The notes under the pieces: model-generated
Told to the model about the DNA's origin: nothing
Seen by the model: the letters and a program-made list of their open reading frames with translations, nothing else
Databases searched by the model: none
Shown: positions 7,967 through 16,129 of the stretch, one piece after another
How positions within the stretch are numbered: the stretch's first letter is position 1
How the letters are laid out: each line of letters starts with the position of its first letter
NCBI GenBank assembly: GCA_013203955.1
Contig: JABMOY010000085.1
Span: 1-39,502, forward strand
Source of the DNA: Rhodospirillales bacterium
Lineage (GTDB): Bacteria; Pseudomonadota; Alphaproteobacteria; Rhodospirillales; Casp-alpha2
DNA length: 39,502 nucleotides
Direction of reading: 5' to 3'
Made by a program: the position numbers and the translations under genes

Positions 7967-10518
7967 CTTGCCAGCCCCTTCAGCGAGAACGGCTTGGCCA
8001 GGAAGTGGATTGTCGGGTCGCGACCGATCTCGTCGCGGTAGACGTCTTCGGCATAGCCCGACATTAAAATGATCTTCACGTCCGGCAGTTCAACGCGGAC
8101 TAGGCGGACCAGGGTGTGGCCGTCCATGCCCGGCATGACGACGTCCGAGATTATCAGGTCGATGGGCTGATCGGTGGCGGAAATGATATCGAGCGCGCCC
8201 TCGCCGTTGTCGGCCTCGAGCACATGATAGCCTTTGTTGCGGAGCGCCCGGGCGCCGAACATGCGCACGGCGTCTTCGTCTTCGACCAACAGCACGGTGC
8301 CGGCGCCGGTGAGGTCGGCGTCGCCGGCTTTGCTGGAAGGTGTTTTGGCCGGGGCCTTATCTTGGGCTTGGTCTTGGGCCTGCGCGGCGTCGAGGGCGGC
8401 TTCCACAGCCGCGGCATCGGCGACGACGGCGTCGGTGTATTCCGGCAGGTAAATGCTGAACGTGGTGCCGTCGCCCGGCGCGCTGTCGACGAAGACGTAG
8501 CCGCCGGATTGATGAATGATGCCGTAAACGGTGGACAGGCCCAAGCCCGTGCCGGCGCCGACTTCCTTGGTCGAGAAGAAGGGCTCGAAGATGCGCTCCA
8601 TGTCTTCTTTGCGGATGCCGGTGCCGGTGTCGATGACTTCGATCTGAATGTATTTGCCTTTGGGCATCAGGTCGGGGCCGCGCTGCACCGGCTCTTTGAT
8701 GTCCAGCGCTTGCGTCCGGATCGTCATCTGGCCGCCGCCGGGCATGGCGTCGCGCGCATTGACCGCCAGATTGACGATGATCTGGTCGAACTGCCCGCGG
8801 TCGGCCTGGATCGGCGGTAGGTCGTGGCCGTGGTCCATGGAAAGCTCGATCTTGGCGCCGATCAAGCGGCCCAACAGGCTGGTCAGCTCGTTCAACTGTT
8901 CGGTGACGTCGATGCGCACCGGGGCCAGGGTCTGCTTACGGGAAAACGCCAGCAACTGGCGCACCAGATTGGTCGCCCGGTTGGCGTTCTGCTTGATCTG
9001 CTGGATATCGGCGAAGGACGGGTCATCAGGCCCGTGGCGGGTCAACAACAGGTCGGAAAAGCCGATCATCGCCGTCAGCAGGTTGTTGAAGTCATGTGCG
9101 ATGCCGCCCGCCAGCTGACCGATGGCTTCCATTTTTTGGGATTGCGCGAACTGCACCTCCAGGTTCTTCTGCTCGGTGGTGTCGATGAAATGCAGCGCCA
9201 GACCGGAAATTTCGCCCAAGGCGTTTTCCAAGCGGCTGGCATACAGCGACGTCACCAGTTGGCGCTCGCCGGCGCCGGGCATGCGGGTTTCGATGTGGGT
9301 GGCGCGCGCCGTGCCCATGACAACCTTGGAAAGCGCAGTGGCGATATCGCCCCGGTCTTCCTGGGCGACGCGGTCGGCGAACGGCCGCCCGATCAGGTCT
9401 TCCGGGTTGAGCCCGATGAGGCCGAGGAAGGCGCTGTTGCATTCGGCGACGTTGCCGTCCAGATCGAGCAGCACGATGCCCACCGGGGCCTCGTCGAACA
9501 ACCAGTGCAGGCGGATTTCCGGGCTACCGGGGGCATCTTCGCCGCCGGGGGAATTGAGCCATTTCATATCGGGAATAACGACCGAACGGCTGTAGGCGGG
9601 CGCGCCGTCTTCGTCCCCGTCGTCACTGATGCACAAGGTCTGCACCACCTGGGCCTTAAAAGCGCCGCCGTCGGGACGGCGGAAGTGCAGTTCAGCCGAG
9701 CCTTCGGCGGCCGGCACCGTGACTTCGCCTTTGGTCCCGCCCGACAGATAATCCTCCAGCGGCCGCGACGTCATTTCCTGGGGCGTCACGCCCAGCCAAT
9801 CGGCCAGCGTCTGGTTGGCGTAAAGGATTTGGCCATCACCGTCGGCGGAAAAAAAGCCGACCGGCAGCAGGTCGAGGAAATCGGCGAGGTTGGATTCCTG
9901 TTGGCGCCGGGCGGCGTCGACCTCGCGCCCGGCGGTGATGTCCTCGGCCCGCCACAACGCGCCACCTTGTCCCCTGGCTCCCGTCGTGGGGCTTACGTTA
10001 AGCCGCCGCCATTCGAGGGCGCCAGACGCCGTAACCAGGGCCAGTTCGGTATGGCCGGCGAGGCCGTTTTCGGCGTTGGCCCGAAGGCGCTTGAATTCAG
10101 CCTTCCCGGCATCCTGGCCATCCCCCTCAAGTGCTTTTTCGATTGCATCCAGGGAGGCGGCCTTATCGAACAAGCGATGAAAGGCCGGATTGGCGTAGAC
10201 GAAGTCGCCTGCCTGATCGGTGATCAAGACACCGTCCCCTGCTGCGTCCACGGCCCGGCGCAAAAGCGCCGACACCGGGTCCGCGTTCCCCGACGCCCCC
10301 AACGTCCAGGTCAGGGCGGCGAGCGACCCCACCGTCAGGCCCGTCACCGCCAGCGCCAGCGCCGACAGGTCGAGGCCGCGCAGATGAAGGTAGGCGGCCC
10401 AGAACGCCGAAAAGGTGGTGATCACCACCCACAGGCCGGGGCGACGGAAAAGCGGACGTGAAGGCGGAATAGCCTGCCCGTCATCGTAATCTCGATTGTC
10501 TTTTGAACCTGTCGCCAC
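7939..10518 (-). CDS. cckA: CckA, hybrid histidine kinase of the CtrA phosphorelay
   Basis: 859 residues from a GTG start at 10518 preceded by AAGGGGGA. Two transmembrane segments (about 29-45 and 51-73) are followed by three PAS-like sensor regions (about 85-195, 208-315, 335-450), the phosphoacceptor box GGIAHDFNNLL with His475, an ATP-binding domain (NLAVNARDAM, VIDTGTGI, GAGTGLGLSTVYGI) and an Ala/Gln/Lys-rich linker. A receiver domain at about 741-859 has Asp792 in ISDVVMPGMDGHT and Lys842 in AKPF. In Alphaproteobacteria CckA passes phosphate through ChpT to CtrA, controlling cell cycle and motility. It sits 50 bases downstream of flhB on the same strand, at the end of the flgB operon. 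Its 3' end is the duplicated boundary of the aio cassette, yet the reading frame is intact. Confidence 0.95.
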   Translation of the reverse strand: MATGSKDNRDYDDGQAIPPSRPLFRRPGLWVVITTFSAFWAAYLHLRGLDLSALALAVTGLTVGSLAALTWTLGASGNADPVSALLRRAVDAAGDGVLITDQAGDFVYANPAFHRLFDKAASLDAIEKALEGDGQDAGKAEFKRLRANAENGLAGHTELALVTASGALEWRRLNVSPTTGARGQGGALWRAEDITAGREVDAARRQQESNLADFLDLLPVGFFSADGDGQILYANQTLADWLGVTPQEMTSRPLEDYLSGGTKGEVTVPAAEGSAELHFRRPDGGAFKAQVVQTLCISDDGDEDGAPAYSRSVVIPDMKWLNSPGGEDAPGSPEIRLHWLFDEAPVGIVLLDLDGNVAECNSAFLGLIGLNPEDLIGRPFADRVAQEDRGDIATALSKVVMGTARATHIETRMPGAGERQLVTSLYASRLENALGEISGLALHFIDTTEQKNLEVQFAQSQKMEAIGQLAGGIAHDFNNLLTAMIGFSDLLLTRHGPDDPSFADIQQIKQNANRATNLVRQLLAFSRKQTLAPVRIDVTEQLNELTSLLGRLIGAKIELSMDHGHDLPPIQADRGQFDQIIVNLAVNARDAMPGGGQMTIRTQALDIKEPVQRGPDLMPKGKYIQIEVIDTGTGIRKEDMERIFEPFFSTKEVGAGTGLGLSTVYGIIHQSGGYVFVDSAPGDGTTFSIYLPEYTDAVVADAAAVEAALDAAQAQDQAQDKAPAKTPSSKAGDADLTGAGTVLLVEDEDAVRMFGARALRNKGYHVLEADNGEGALDIISATDQPIDLIISDVVMPGMDGHTLVRLVRVELPDVKIILMSGYAEDVYRDEIGRDPTIHFLAKPFSLKGLASMVKDVMAG

Positions 10519-10568
10519 GGGTCCCCCTTCGGCCTCTGACTTAAGAAACGGCCTCCTCGCAAACTAGT

Positions 10569-11660
10569 TTACTGTATTTGCGGATCTCCTGCAGGCGGAA
10601 GATCGCCCCTTTGGCGCATGACGAAGCCGATGATCTCGGCCACCGCCTTGAAGTGTTCGGGCGGTATTTCCTCGTTCAGCTCGACGCCGGCGTAAAGGGC
10701 GCGGGCCAGGGGCGCATTTTCCACCAACGGCACGTCATGGGCCTTGGCGACCTCGCGGATACGGAAGGCCAGATGATCGACGCCCTTGGCGACAAGCTTA
10801 GGCGCGCGCATGTCGTCCATCTTGTATTCCAGGGCGATGGAATAATGGGTCGGGTTGGTGATAACGACGTCGGCATCGGGCACGGCGGCCATCATTCTTT
10901 GCTGGGCGCGCTCGGTCCGGACTCTGCGGATGCGAGCCTTTACATGGGGGTCGCCTTCGGACTGTTTGTGCTCGTCCTTCACTTCCTGTTTCGACATCTT
11001 CATTTCCTTGAGGAAAGAAAACTTCTGAAAGGCAAAATCCATGGCCGATATCAGCGTCATCATAATTACCGTGCCGACCATCAACAAAATGGCGATGATA
11101 TAGATGCGGTCGAGCGACTGGTCGATCTCCATAAAGGGGATCAACGTCAGGTCTTTCAGCATCGGCATCGCCATCATGAAGGAAATGATGCCGACCGCGA
11201 TCAGCTTGAGAATACCCTTCAGAAATTCCACAAACGCCTTCGATGAGAACATCTTTTTGAAGCCCTTTTTCAAGGACAGCTTGTTGATGTCGGGTTGGAT
11301 CTTTTCAGGCGAGTAAACGAACCCGATCTGGACAATGTTGGCGAAGATGGCGACGACGACCAGCAGCCCCAACAGCGGCGCTACGATCAGGCCGATACGA
11401 CCCGACATATCGATCAGCAAATTGGTCATGTTGTCGAAATTTGTTGGGATGGCATAACCATTATAAATAAAAGGAAAAATGGTCATCCTGATATTGTTCG
11501 CCATATAGGGGCCCAGAAGCGCCAGCCCAGCCAACCCGGCCATCAGGATCAGCCAGCTTTTGACTTCCTGGGACTGGGCGACATTGCCCTTCTTTTTGCC
11601 TTCGGCAAGTTTTTTGTCGGAGGCATCTTCTGTTTTTTGTGAGTCGTCTTCTTCGGCCAT
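10569..11660 (-). CDS. flhB: FlhB, flagellar export apparatus switch protein
   Basis: 363 residues. Integral membrane component of the flagellar type III export gate that switches substrate specificity from rod/hook to filament proteins. Four hydrophobic segments (about 35-55, 88-112, 145-168, 185-208) are followed by a cytoplasmic domain with the autocleavage motif N269-P-T-H in VVITNPTHYSIAL. The N-terminus is charged (EDDSQKTEDASDKKLAEGKKKG), as usual. The ATG at 11660 lies 61 bases after fliR. A separate small protein encoded at 14323-14706 resembles only its C-terminal domain. Confidence 0.97.
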   Translation of the reverse strand: MAEEDDSQKTEDASDKKLAEGKKKGNVAQSQEVKSWLILMAGLAGLALLGPYMANNIRMTIFPFIYNGYAIPTNFDNMTNLLIDMSGRIGLIVAPLLGLLVVVAIFANIVQIGFVYSPEKIQPDINKLSLKKGFKKMFSSKAFVEFLKGILKLIAVGIISFMMAMPMLKDLTLIPFMEIDQSLDRIYIIAILLMVGTVIMMTLISAMDFAFQKFSFLKEMKMSKQEVKDEHKQSEGDPHVKARIRRVRTERAQQRMMAAVPDADVVITNPTHYSIALEYKMDDMRAPKLVAKGVDHLAFRIREVAKAHDVPLVENAPLARALYAGVELNEEIPPEHFKAVAEIIGFVMRQRGDLPPAGDPQIQ

Positions 11661-11721
11661 GAAATTATCCGTTTTACCCCGGGCTAACCCTGCCTAATCG
11701 TTAAATGTAACCGCCAACCCG

Positions 11722-12483
11722 TTAAGGCAATATGAAGCTCTGGAAGCCTTCCTGGAAACTGCGAAGGAACAAGACCATGATTCCCGAAGCGGTGATCATT
11801 AACACCCATATCTGGGCCCCAATCTGGAACGGCAGGCCGAAGAAAAACACCTGCAACGTCGGCATCAGACGCCCTAAAAGCCCTAAGCCGATATAATACG
11901 TCAAACCGACGATAACGAAGGGCGCCGCCATCCTGAGGCCCAAGGCGAAGCTGTCGGCGACCAGGCGCGCCAGCATTTGCGAGAAGTCGCCCACCGGCAA
12001 GCCTTTGCCCGGCTCGAACAGGGTATAACTTTCGACAACGGCGGTGAGCATCAAGTGGTGAAGGTCGGTGACGAACACCAAAACCACCCCCATGGTGAGC
12101 AGGAACCCGGCAATGGTCGAACTCTGTTGTTCGGCAATCGGATCCTGAATAAGGGCGTTGGCCATGGACGCGACATAGGCGATCACCGTGCCCGCCGTCT
12201 GCAGGGCGCCCATCAGGACCCTGGCGATGGTGCCGAAAAAAGCCCCGATCAGCACTTCGCCGATAATCAATACGGCCATGGCGACCGCCGACGGCGGGCG
12301 CACCGGCAAATTGCCGATAAGCACCGGCGCCAACACGAAGCATACGGACAACGCCATCGCTAAGCGCATCCGGGCGGGGACGAAAGCGGCGCTGAAGCCC
12401 GGCATCAGCCCCAGGGCCGTGCCGACACGTGAAAAAATCAGGAAAAACCCGAAAATGTTGAGAGTGAGGATTTCTTCAAGCAT
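11722..12483 (-). CDS. fliR: FliR, flagellar export gate protein
   Basis: 253 residues, standard for FliR, almost entirely hydrophobic with about six membrane segments. Typical features are the N-terminal FGFFLIFSRVGTALGLMPGF, the middle IGEVLIGAFFGTIARVLMGALQTAG and the C-terminal LPFQIGAQIWVLMITASG. FliR forms the core of the export gate with FliP and FliQ. Starts 13 bases after fliQ ends; flhB follows. The order fliQ-fliR-flhB is conserved in many bacteria. Confidence 0.95.
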   Translation of the reverse strand: MLEEILTLNIFGFFLIFSRVGTALGLMPGFSAAFVPARMRLAMALSVCFVLAPVLIGNLPVRPPSAVAMAVLIIGEVLIGAFFGTIARVLMGALQTAGTVIAYVASMANALIQDPIAEQQSSTIAGFLLTMGVVLVFVTDLHHLMLTAVVESYTLFEPGKGLPVGDFSQMLARLVADSFALGLRMAAPFVIVGLTYYIGLGLLGRLMPTLQVFFFGLPFQIGAQIWVLMITASGIMVLFLRSFQEGFQSFILP

Positions 12484-12496
12484 TACGGCCTTAAAT

Positions 12497-12763
12497 TCAG
12501 CCGATGCTGATGATGACGCCGAACAGCCGCTGCGAAAATTCGATCAGCGTCGTCATCATAAAGGGTAAGAAAATAATGAGGGCGACGAAGATCACCAGAA
12601 TCTTCGGAACAAATGTCAGGGTTATTTCCTGGATTGTCGTCAGCGCCTGGAATAGGGCTATGAGCAAGCCGATCAACAACCCGGCTATCATGATCGGGCC
12701 GGCCAATTGCAAAACCACCCAGATAGCGGAACGTCCGATTTCAAGTACGGCGGCTTCGTTCAC
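12497..12763 (-). CDS. fliQ: FliQ, flagellar export gate protein
   Basis: 88 residues with two membrane segments, the canonical FliQ size. Recognisable by the sequence around GLLIGLLIALFQALTTIQEITLTFVPK and the second helix LVIFVALIIFLPFMMTTLIEF. Four copies of FliQ join FliP and FliR in the export gate. It lies between fliE (20 bases upstream) and fliR (13 bases downstream) on the same strand. Confidence 0.95.
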   Translation of the reverse strand: MNEAAVLEIGRSAIWVVLQLAGPIMIAGLLIGLLIALFQALTTIQEITLTFVPKILVIFVALIIFLPFMMTTLIEFSQRLFGVIISIG

Positions 12764-12783
12764 GGAGGGCCCCTATCGCCCAC

Positions 12784-13098
12784 CTAGATGGGCATGCGGA
12801 TGATGTCCTTGTACGCGTCAATGACCTTATCACGAACGGCGACGACAGTCTGTAGGGCCACTTCGGCCTCGGCGACGGCGGTAACCACTTGGCTGATGTC
12901 GGCGCGGTCGGTAATGCCGGCGATTGACAATTTCTCGCTGCGTTCGCCGATTTTCTTGGCTTCCTCGATGGCGCCCTTGACCAGCGAGGCGAAATCACTG
13001 CCCGATGGCCCCGCCGATGGCTTGGCCGCCGGCTTTCCCTTGGCCGCCTGGGAATAGGCGTCGATGACGTTGGAGATGTTTTGTGCAGGCGTCAGCAT
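12784..13098 (-). CDS. fliE: FliE, MS-ring/rod junction protein
   Basis: 104 residues. FliE links the MS ring to the proximal rod and is exported early by the flagellar system. The C-terminal half carries the family signature: ADISQVVTAVAEAEVALQTV followed by VRDKVIDAYKDIIRMPI, ending in the usual helix. The middle (FASLVKGAIEEAKKIGERSEK) fits the family. The gene has an AGGAGCG-type ribosome site and follows flgC by 41 bases. Confidence 0.95.
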   Translation of the reverse strand: MLTPAQNISNVIDAYSQAAKGKPAAKPSAGPSGSDFASLVKGAIEEAKKIGERSEKLSIAGITDRADISQVVTAVAEAEVALQTVVAVRDKVIDAYKDIIRMPI

Positions 13099-13139
13099 TA
13101 ATCGCTCCTTTTACCCGTTTTTACCCGTTCTAGCCCTGG

Positions 13140-13550
13140 CTAACGCAGCAGGTCGATGGTCGACGACAACATCGCTTTCGATGCCTTGATGACGTTGAGA
13201 TTGGCCTCATAAGACCTTTGCGCTTCGCGCATGTCGGTCATTTCGATCAAGGAATTGACGTTCGGCGTTAACACGTAGCCGTCGGCGTCGGCCGCCGGAT
13301 GGCTGGGGTTATGCTGCTTGCCGAAATCCGATTTGTCCGGTTGAACCTTGGCGACGCGGACCGTTTTCAAGCCGATGCTCCGGTCCAACTCGTTCTTGAA
13401 AGTAATCACTTTGCGCCGGTAGGGATTCTTACCGGGATCCTGCGGCAATGAATTGGCGTTGGCCAGGTTTTCCGAAATCACCTGCAGCCGGCTGCCTTGC
13501 ACCCGCATGCCGGCGGCGGAAATGCGCATGGTCTTCATAAGGTCGTCCAT
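13140..13550 (-). CDS. flgC: FlgC, proximal rod protein
   Basis: 136 residues. Rod component with the flg_bb_rod N-terminal motif (MRISAAGMRVQGSRLQVISENLANANS read in parts: ISAAGMRVQ, ENLANANS) and the C-terminal coiled-coil motif YEANLNVIKASKAMLSSTIDLL. The segment DADGYVLTPNVNSLIEMTDM is characteristic of FlgC. Together with flgB and fliE it encodes the rod base. Normal family length; ATG at 13550. Confidence 0.96.
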   Translation of the reverse strand: MDDLMKTMRISAAGMRVQGSRLQVISENLANANSLPQDPGKNPYRRKVITFKNELDRSIGLKTVRVAKVQPDKSDFGKQHNPSHPAADADGYVLTPNVNSLIEMTDMREAQRSYEANLNVIKASKAMLSSTIDLLR

Positions 13551-13629
13551 GTTTTACCCTTTTGCTATTCCTATTAAACCCAGGCCCTATTGAACTCGTC
13601 CTAACGGTCGGCTTTATCGCCGAGGGAAC

Positions 13630-14031
13630 TTATTTGCCGATGGCCATCCGGATCATGGTCAGATGCTTTTTATAAAGTTGGTTGGTCAGCCTGTGGGCGA
13701 GCCCGGTTTCGTTCAGCTTCGCCATCTGCTCTTCCAAAATGACCGAATTGCCGTTCGGGCTTGTCTCGAACGGCAGGCGGTCGTCTTTTGGCTTGAAATC
13801 CGCTTCCCGGACCCGGCGTCCGCCCAAATGCCCTGGGCCGTTGGCGTCCAGTTGCAGTGTCTTGCCGCTGGTCCGCACCATATCCGAAAACTTATAGGGC
13901 TTCAGGTCCCGTGACTTGTAATTGGGGGTGTCCGAATTGGCGATGTTCTGGGCGATGACCTCTTGGCGTTTGCCAAGCCAGCCCAGCCTGCTTTTGATGG
14001 CGGTGAAAAGCGTTGAATTACCGGCTTCCAT
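13630..14031 (-). CDS. flgB: FlgB, proximal rod protein
   Basis: 133 residues, first gene of the flgB-flgC-fliE-fliQ-fliR-flhB-cckA run. It shows the N-terminal rod motif RQEVIAQNIANSDTPNYKSRD and the C-terminal helix ending LYKKHLTMIRMAIGK. FlgB forms the most cell-proximal rod with FlgC and FlgF. A CtrA-type box lies about 100 bases upstream of its ATG, which fits its early place in the flagellar hierarchy. Confidence 0.96.
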   Translation of the reverse strand: MEAGNSTLFTAIKSRLGWLGKRQEVIAQNIANSDTPNYKSRDLKPYKFSDMVRTSGKTLQLDANGPGHLGGRRVREADFKPKDDRLPFETSPNGNSVILEEQMAKLNETGLAHRLTNQLYKKHLTMIRMAIGK

Positions 14032-14112
14032 AACCCTAACCCTTCGTTTGTTTTGTCCCGTTCCAGGAACGGCTTCGGTTAAAAAAGAAGCCTATTTCCC
14101 TTAATTCCGCTA

Positions 14113-14125
14113 GGCATTATCTGCC
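14113..14125. promoter_or_regulatory. GGCA-N5-TGCC palindrome (candidate FlbD-type site) upstream of flgB
   Basis: GGCA (14113-14116), TTATC, TGCC (14122-14125), the same palindrome seen before the sigma-54 promoters of flgF and flgE. Here no -24/-12 element is nearby, so if it is a regulator site it may act on the early genes differently, for example as a repressor site close to the CtrA box. Confidence 0.45.
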
Positions 14126-14132
14126 GGGTTTC

Positions 14133-14147
14133 TTAACAACCGGTTAA
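14133..14147. promoter_or_regulatory. CtrA box, TTAA-N7-TTAA
   Basis: TTAACAACCGGTTAA matches the full CtrA recognition sequence. It lies 102 bases upstream of flgB (minus strand) and 176 bases upstream of the FlhB-like gene (plus strand). In Caulobacter CtrA drives early flagellar operons; the same operon here ends in cckA, the kinase feeding CtrA. Confidence 0.65.
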
Positions 14148-14322
14148 ATAAACCTTGTCCCGAGTCGGGCCCTTAAGGCCCCCACCCCGGCCCGGGCAAG
14201 ACCCCGAAAATGGCCGGCGAAAGCACCTTAATGTATTGTATTAAAACGATTTATTTAAGATTTTCGGTTTAAGTGTTTTTTAAGCTCGATCAGGCACCTT
14301 TATAGTTATCAAAGGCCCGGCG

Positions 14323-14706
14323 ATGGTGGGCGCACCGGCTGAAAGAAACCTCTTGTCCGAATCCGAAAAAAACCACGATAGCGGCGACAAAAAACAGGCG
14401 GTGGCGGTAGCGCTGGCCCATGATCTTATTGACAGCCGTCCACCCAGAGTCGTCGCCGGCGGTCGCGGCCATATCGCCGAACAGATTCTTGAAATTGCAT
14501 TTGCCAACGGCGTCAAGGTGCGCGAGGACGCGGACCTGGCTCAACTCTTAAGCTCCATCGACATCGATACGGAAATTCCGGTGGAAGCCTTCGCCGCCGT
14601 CTCCGAAATCCTGACGTATGTCTATCAGGCCAACGCCGGAACCCCCGGTCCCGACAACAAGAAAGATGGTGGCCTTTCCACTCAATGGTCAAAGGAACAA
14701 GATTGA
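14323..14706 (+). CDS. Small FlhB C-terminal-domain-like protein (export switch paralogue)
   Basis: 127 residues with no membrane segment. The middle, KKQAVAVALAHDL...VAGGRGHIAEQILEIAFANGVKVREDADLAQLLSSIDIDTEIP, aligns by eye with the cytoplasmic domain of FlhB (compare AVAL/IALEY, VKVRED/VPLVEN, DLAQLL/PLARAL, TEIPVEAF/EEIPPEHF). The NPTH cleavage motif is absent. Such stand-alone EscU/YscU/HrcU-family proteins occur in many flagellated bacteria and are thought to be accessory to export. AAAGG lies upstream of the ATG; a TTG at 14353 is an alternative start. It opens a plus-strand operon with fliO and fliP. Confidence 0.8.
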   Translation: MVGAPAERNLLSESEKNHDSGDKKQAVAVALAHDLIDSRPPRVVAGGRGHIAEQILEIAFANGVKVREDADLAQLLSSIDIDTEIPVEAFAAVSEILTYVYQANAGTPGPDNKKDGGLSTQWSKEQD

Positions 14707-15008
14707 TGAATGAAACGCCTGAAAATCCTGAAATCGGCAGCAGCGCTTCGGAACTCGCCGACGAGATCGCCTCCCTGGCGACCTTGATCACGCAGGCCCG
14801 GGAATTGGTCGCCGACGGCAATTCCATAGATTTGGGCGCATTATCGAGCAAGGTCGGCGAATTCTGCAACGGCCTCGCCGCCAACCCCCCCAAGGGCGAG
14901 GACGCCACAAGCATCACCACCATGATCGAGGCCCTGGTCGAGGATTTGAATTCCCTGGCTCAGGAAATCAACCAGCAGCAAAAAGACCAAGGCGGAGGCA
15001 CCCATTAA
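14706..15008 (+). CDS. Unknown 100-residue protein between FlhB-like and FliO
   Basis: The ATG at 14706 overlaps the previous stop (TGATG) and follows AAAGGAA. The protein is acidic and predicted mostly helical: two long helices (SASELADEIASLATLITQAREL and SITTMIEALVEDLNSLAQEINQ in parts) separated by a Gly/Pro-containing loop. This size and build recall flagellar chaperones such as FliT or FlgN, but no specific family was recognised. The coupled position before fliO and fliP suggests a role in flagellar export or assembly. Confidence 0.65.
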   Translation: MNETPENPEIGSSASELADEIASLATLITQARELVADGNSIDLGALSSKVGEFCNGLAANPPKGEDATSITTMIEALVEDLNSLAQEINQQQKDQGGGTH

Positions 15009-15038
15009 GGTGCCCCTTAATAGGGATCGCTTTTAGAT

Positions 15039-15341
15039 ATGGAATTTGGGGGCTACCTGCGTTTTCTTTTCGCGCTGCTCTTTGTTTTGGGGCTGATCGG
15101 CGCCGCCACGGTTATGGCCCGGCGCTTTGGCCTGGGCTTTCCCGCCGCAGCCCTCAAAGGCGGGCGTAATAAACGCCTTTCCATCGTCGAGGTCACACAA
15201 GTTGACGGCCGCCGGCGGCTGGTCCTGGTCCGGCGCGACAATACCGAACACCTGCTGCTGTTGGGGCCGAACAGCGAGCTGTTGATCGAAAGCGGCATCA
15301 CCCCGTCCGGTGACCTTGAAAAGATCGAGGATAAAACGTGA
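15039..15341 (+). CDS. fliO: FliO, flagellar export gate assembly protein
   Basis: 100 residues with one N-terminal membrane helix (about 8-27, FLFALLFVLGLIGAATVMA) and a cytoplasmic domain containing KRLSIVEVTQVDGRRRLVLVRRDNTEHLLLLG, the FliO signature. FliO assists assembly of FliP in the inner membrane. Its stop overlaps the GTG start of fliP, as expected for the fliO-fliP pair. Confidence 0.92.
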   Translation: MEFGGYLRFLFALLFVLGLIGAATVMARRFGLGFPAAALKGGRNKRLSIVEVTQVDGRRRLVLVRRDNTEHLLLLGPNSELLIESGITPSGDLEKIEDKT

Positions 15342-16117
15342 GCCGCCTGAAACCCTTAACGTCTGCATTTCTCGTTTTTGCCGCGGCGGCCGCAGCCACG
15401 GCCGGGCTGGTGGCATTGTTGATGTGGACGTCCGACCCCGTAGCGGCGCAATCGTTATCGCTGGATTTAGGCGACGGCGGCGGCGAAGCGACGGCCCGCA
15501 TCGTCCAGATCATCGCCCTGATTACCGTCCTTACCCTGGCGCCGTCGATTTTGGTCATGGTGACGTCGTTTGTCCGCATCATGGTGGTGCTGTCGTTCCT
15601 GCGCACGGCCATGGGCACCCAGCAGACACCGCCCAACCAGGTGCTGGTCAGCTTGGCCCTATTCCTGACCGCCTTCGTGATGATGCCGACCTTCGAGAAA
15701 GCCTACGACACCGGCATCAAGCCGCTGATCGCCGGCGATATCGACGAGGCCGAATCGTTCAACCGGACCATCGTGCCGTTCCGGAATTTCATGATGAGCC
15801 ACGTGCGCGAAAAAGATTTGAACCTGTTCATCGACATCGCCAAGATCCCCGACGCCGAGATTCAAAAAGAAATGCCGATGCGGGTGCTGATCCCGGCGTT
15901 CATGATTTCGGAACTCAGGCGCGCTTTCGAGATCGGCTTCCTGCTGTTCGTGCCCTTCCTCATCATCGACATGGTCGTCGCCTCGGTGCTGATGGCCATG
16001 GGCATGATGATGCTGCCACCGATCATCATCGCCCTGCCGTTCAAAATCATCTTCTTCGTCCTCGTCGACGGCTGGTTCATGATCGTCGGCTCGCTGGTGC
16101 GCTCGTTCGGGGGGTAG
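15338..16117 (+). CDS. fliP: FliP, flagellar export gate protein
   Basis: 259 residues from a GTG start at 15338 overlapping fliO (GTGA). Signal sequence-like N-terminus to about residue 37, then the core membrane protein. Family motifs: TSFVRIMVVLSFLRTAMGTQQTPPNQVL, the MMSHVREKDL segment, IPAFMISELRRAFEIGFLLF and the C-terminal SVLMAMGMMMLPPIIIALPFK. FliP forms the central pore ring of the export gate with FliQ and FliR, whose genes lie on the opposite strand nearby. Confidence 0.96.
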   Translation: MSRLKPLTSAFLVFAAAAAATAGLVALLMWTSDPVAAQSLSLDLGDGGGEATARIVQIIALITVLTLAPSILVMVTSFVRIMVVLSFLRTAMGTQQTPPNQVLVSLALFLTAFVMMPTFEKAYDTGIKPLIAGDIDEAESFNRTIVPFRNFMMSHVREKDLNLFIDIAKIPDAEIQKEMPMRVLIPAFMISELRRAFEIGFLLFVPFLIIDMVVASVLMAMGMMMLPPIIIALPFKIIFFVLVDGWFMIVGSLVRSFGG

Positions 16118-16129
16118 GCCCCCGCTTTT
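16108..16129 (+). terminator. Weak intrinsic terminator overlapping the fliP stop
   Basis: CGGGGG (16108-16113) and CCCCCG (16119-16124) form a 6-bp GC stem with a 5-base loop, followed by CTTTT. The stem includes the fliP stop codon. Confidence 0.45.

Larger units (their letters stand above)
14032..14322. other. Divergent regulatory region between flgB and the FlhB-like gene
   Basis: 291 bases with no coding signal. It holds a perfect TTAA-N7-TTAA box, a GGCA-N5-TGCC palindrome, the inverted repeat GGGCC/GGCCC (14167-14171 and 14177-14181) and an AT-rich stretch at about 14228-14285. No sigma-54 promoter with correct spacing was found on either strand. Confidence 0.7.

Noticed and set aside
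8824-10461. Long open frame of 545 codons on the plus strand
   Set aside because: It is antisense to cckA, a complete and strongly recognisable gene; the product has no domain and its composition reflects the GC-rich complementary strand.
14211-14224. TGGCCGGCGAAAGC as a sigma-54 promoter for the FlhB-like gene
   Set aside because: The GG to GC spacing is nine instead of ten bases and the -12 part is poor, so it should not function.
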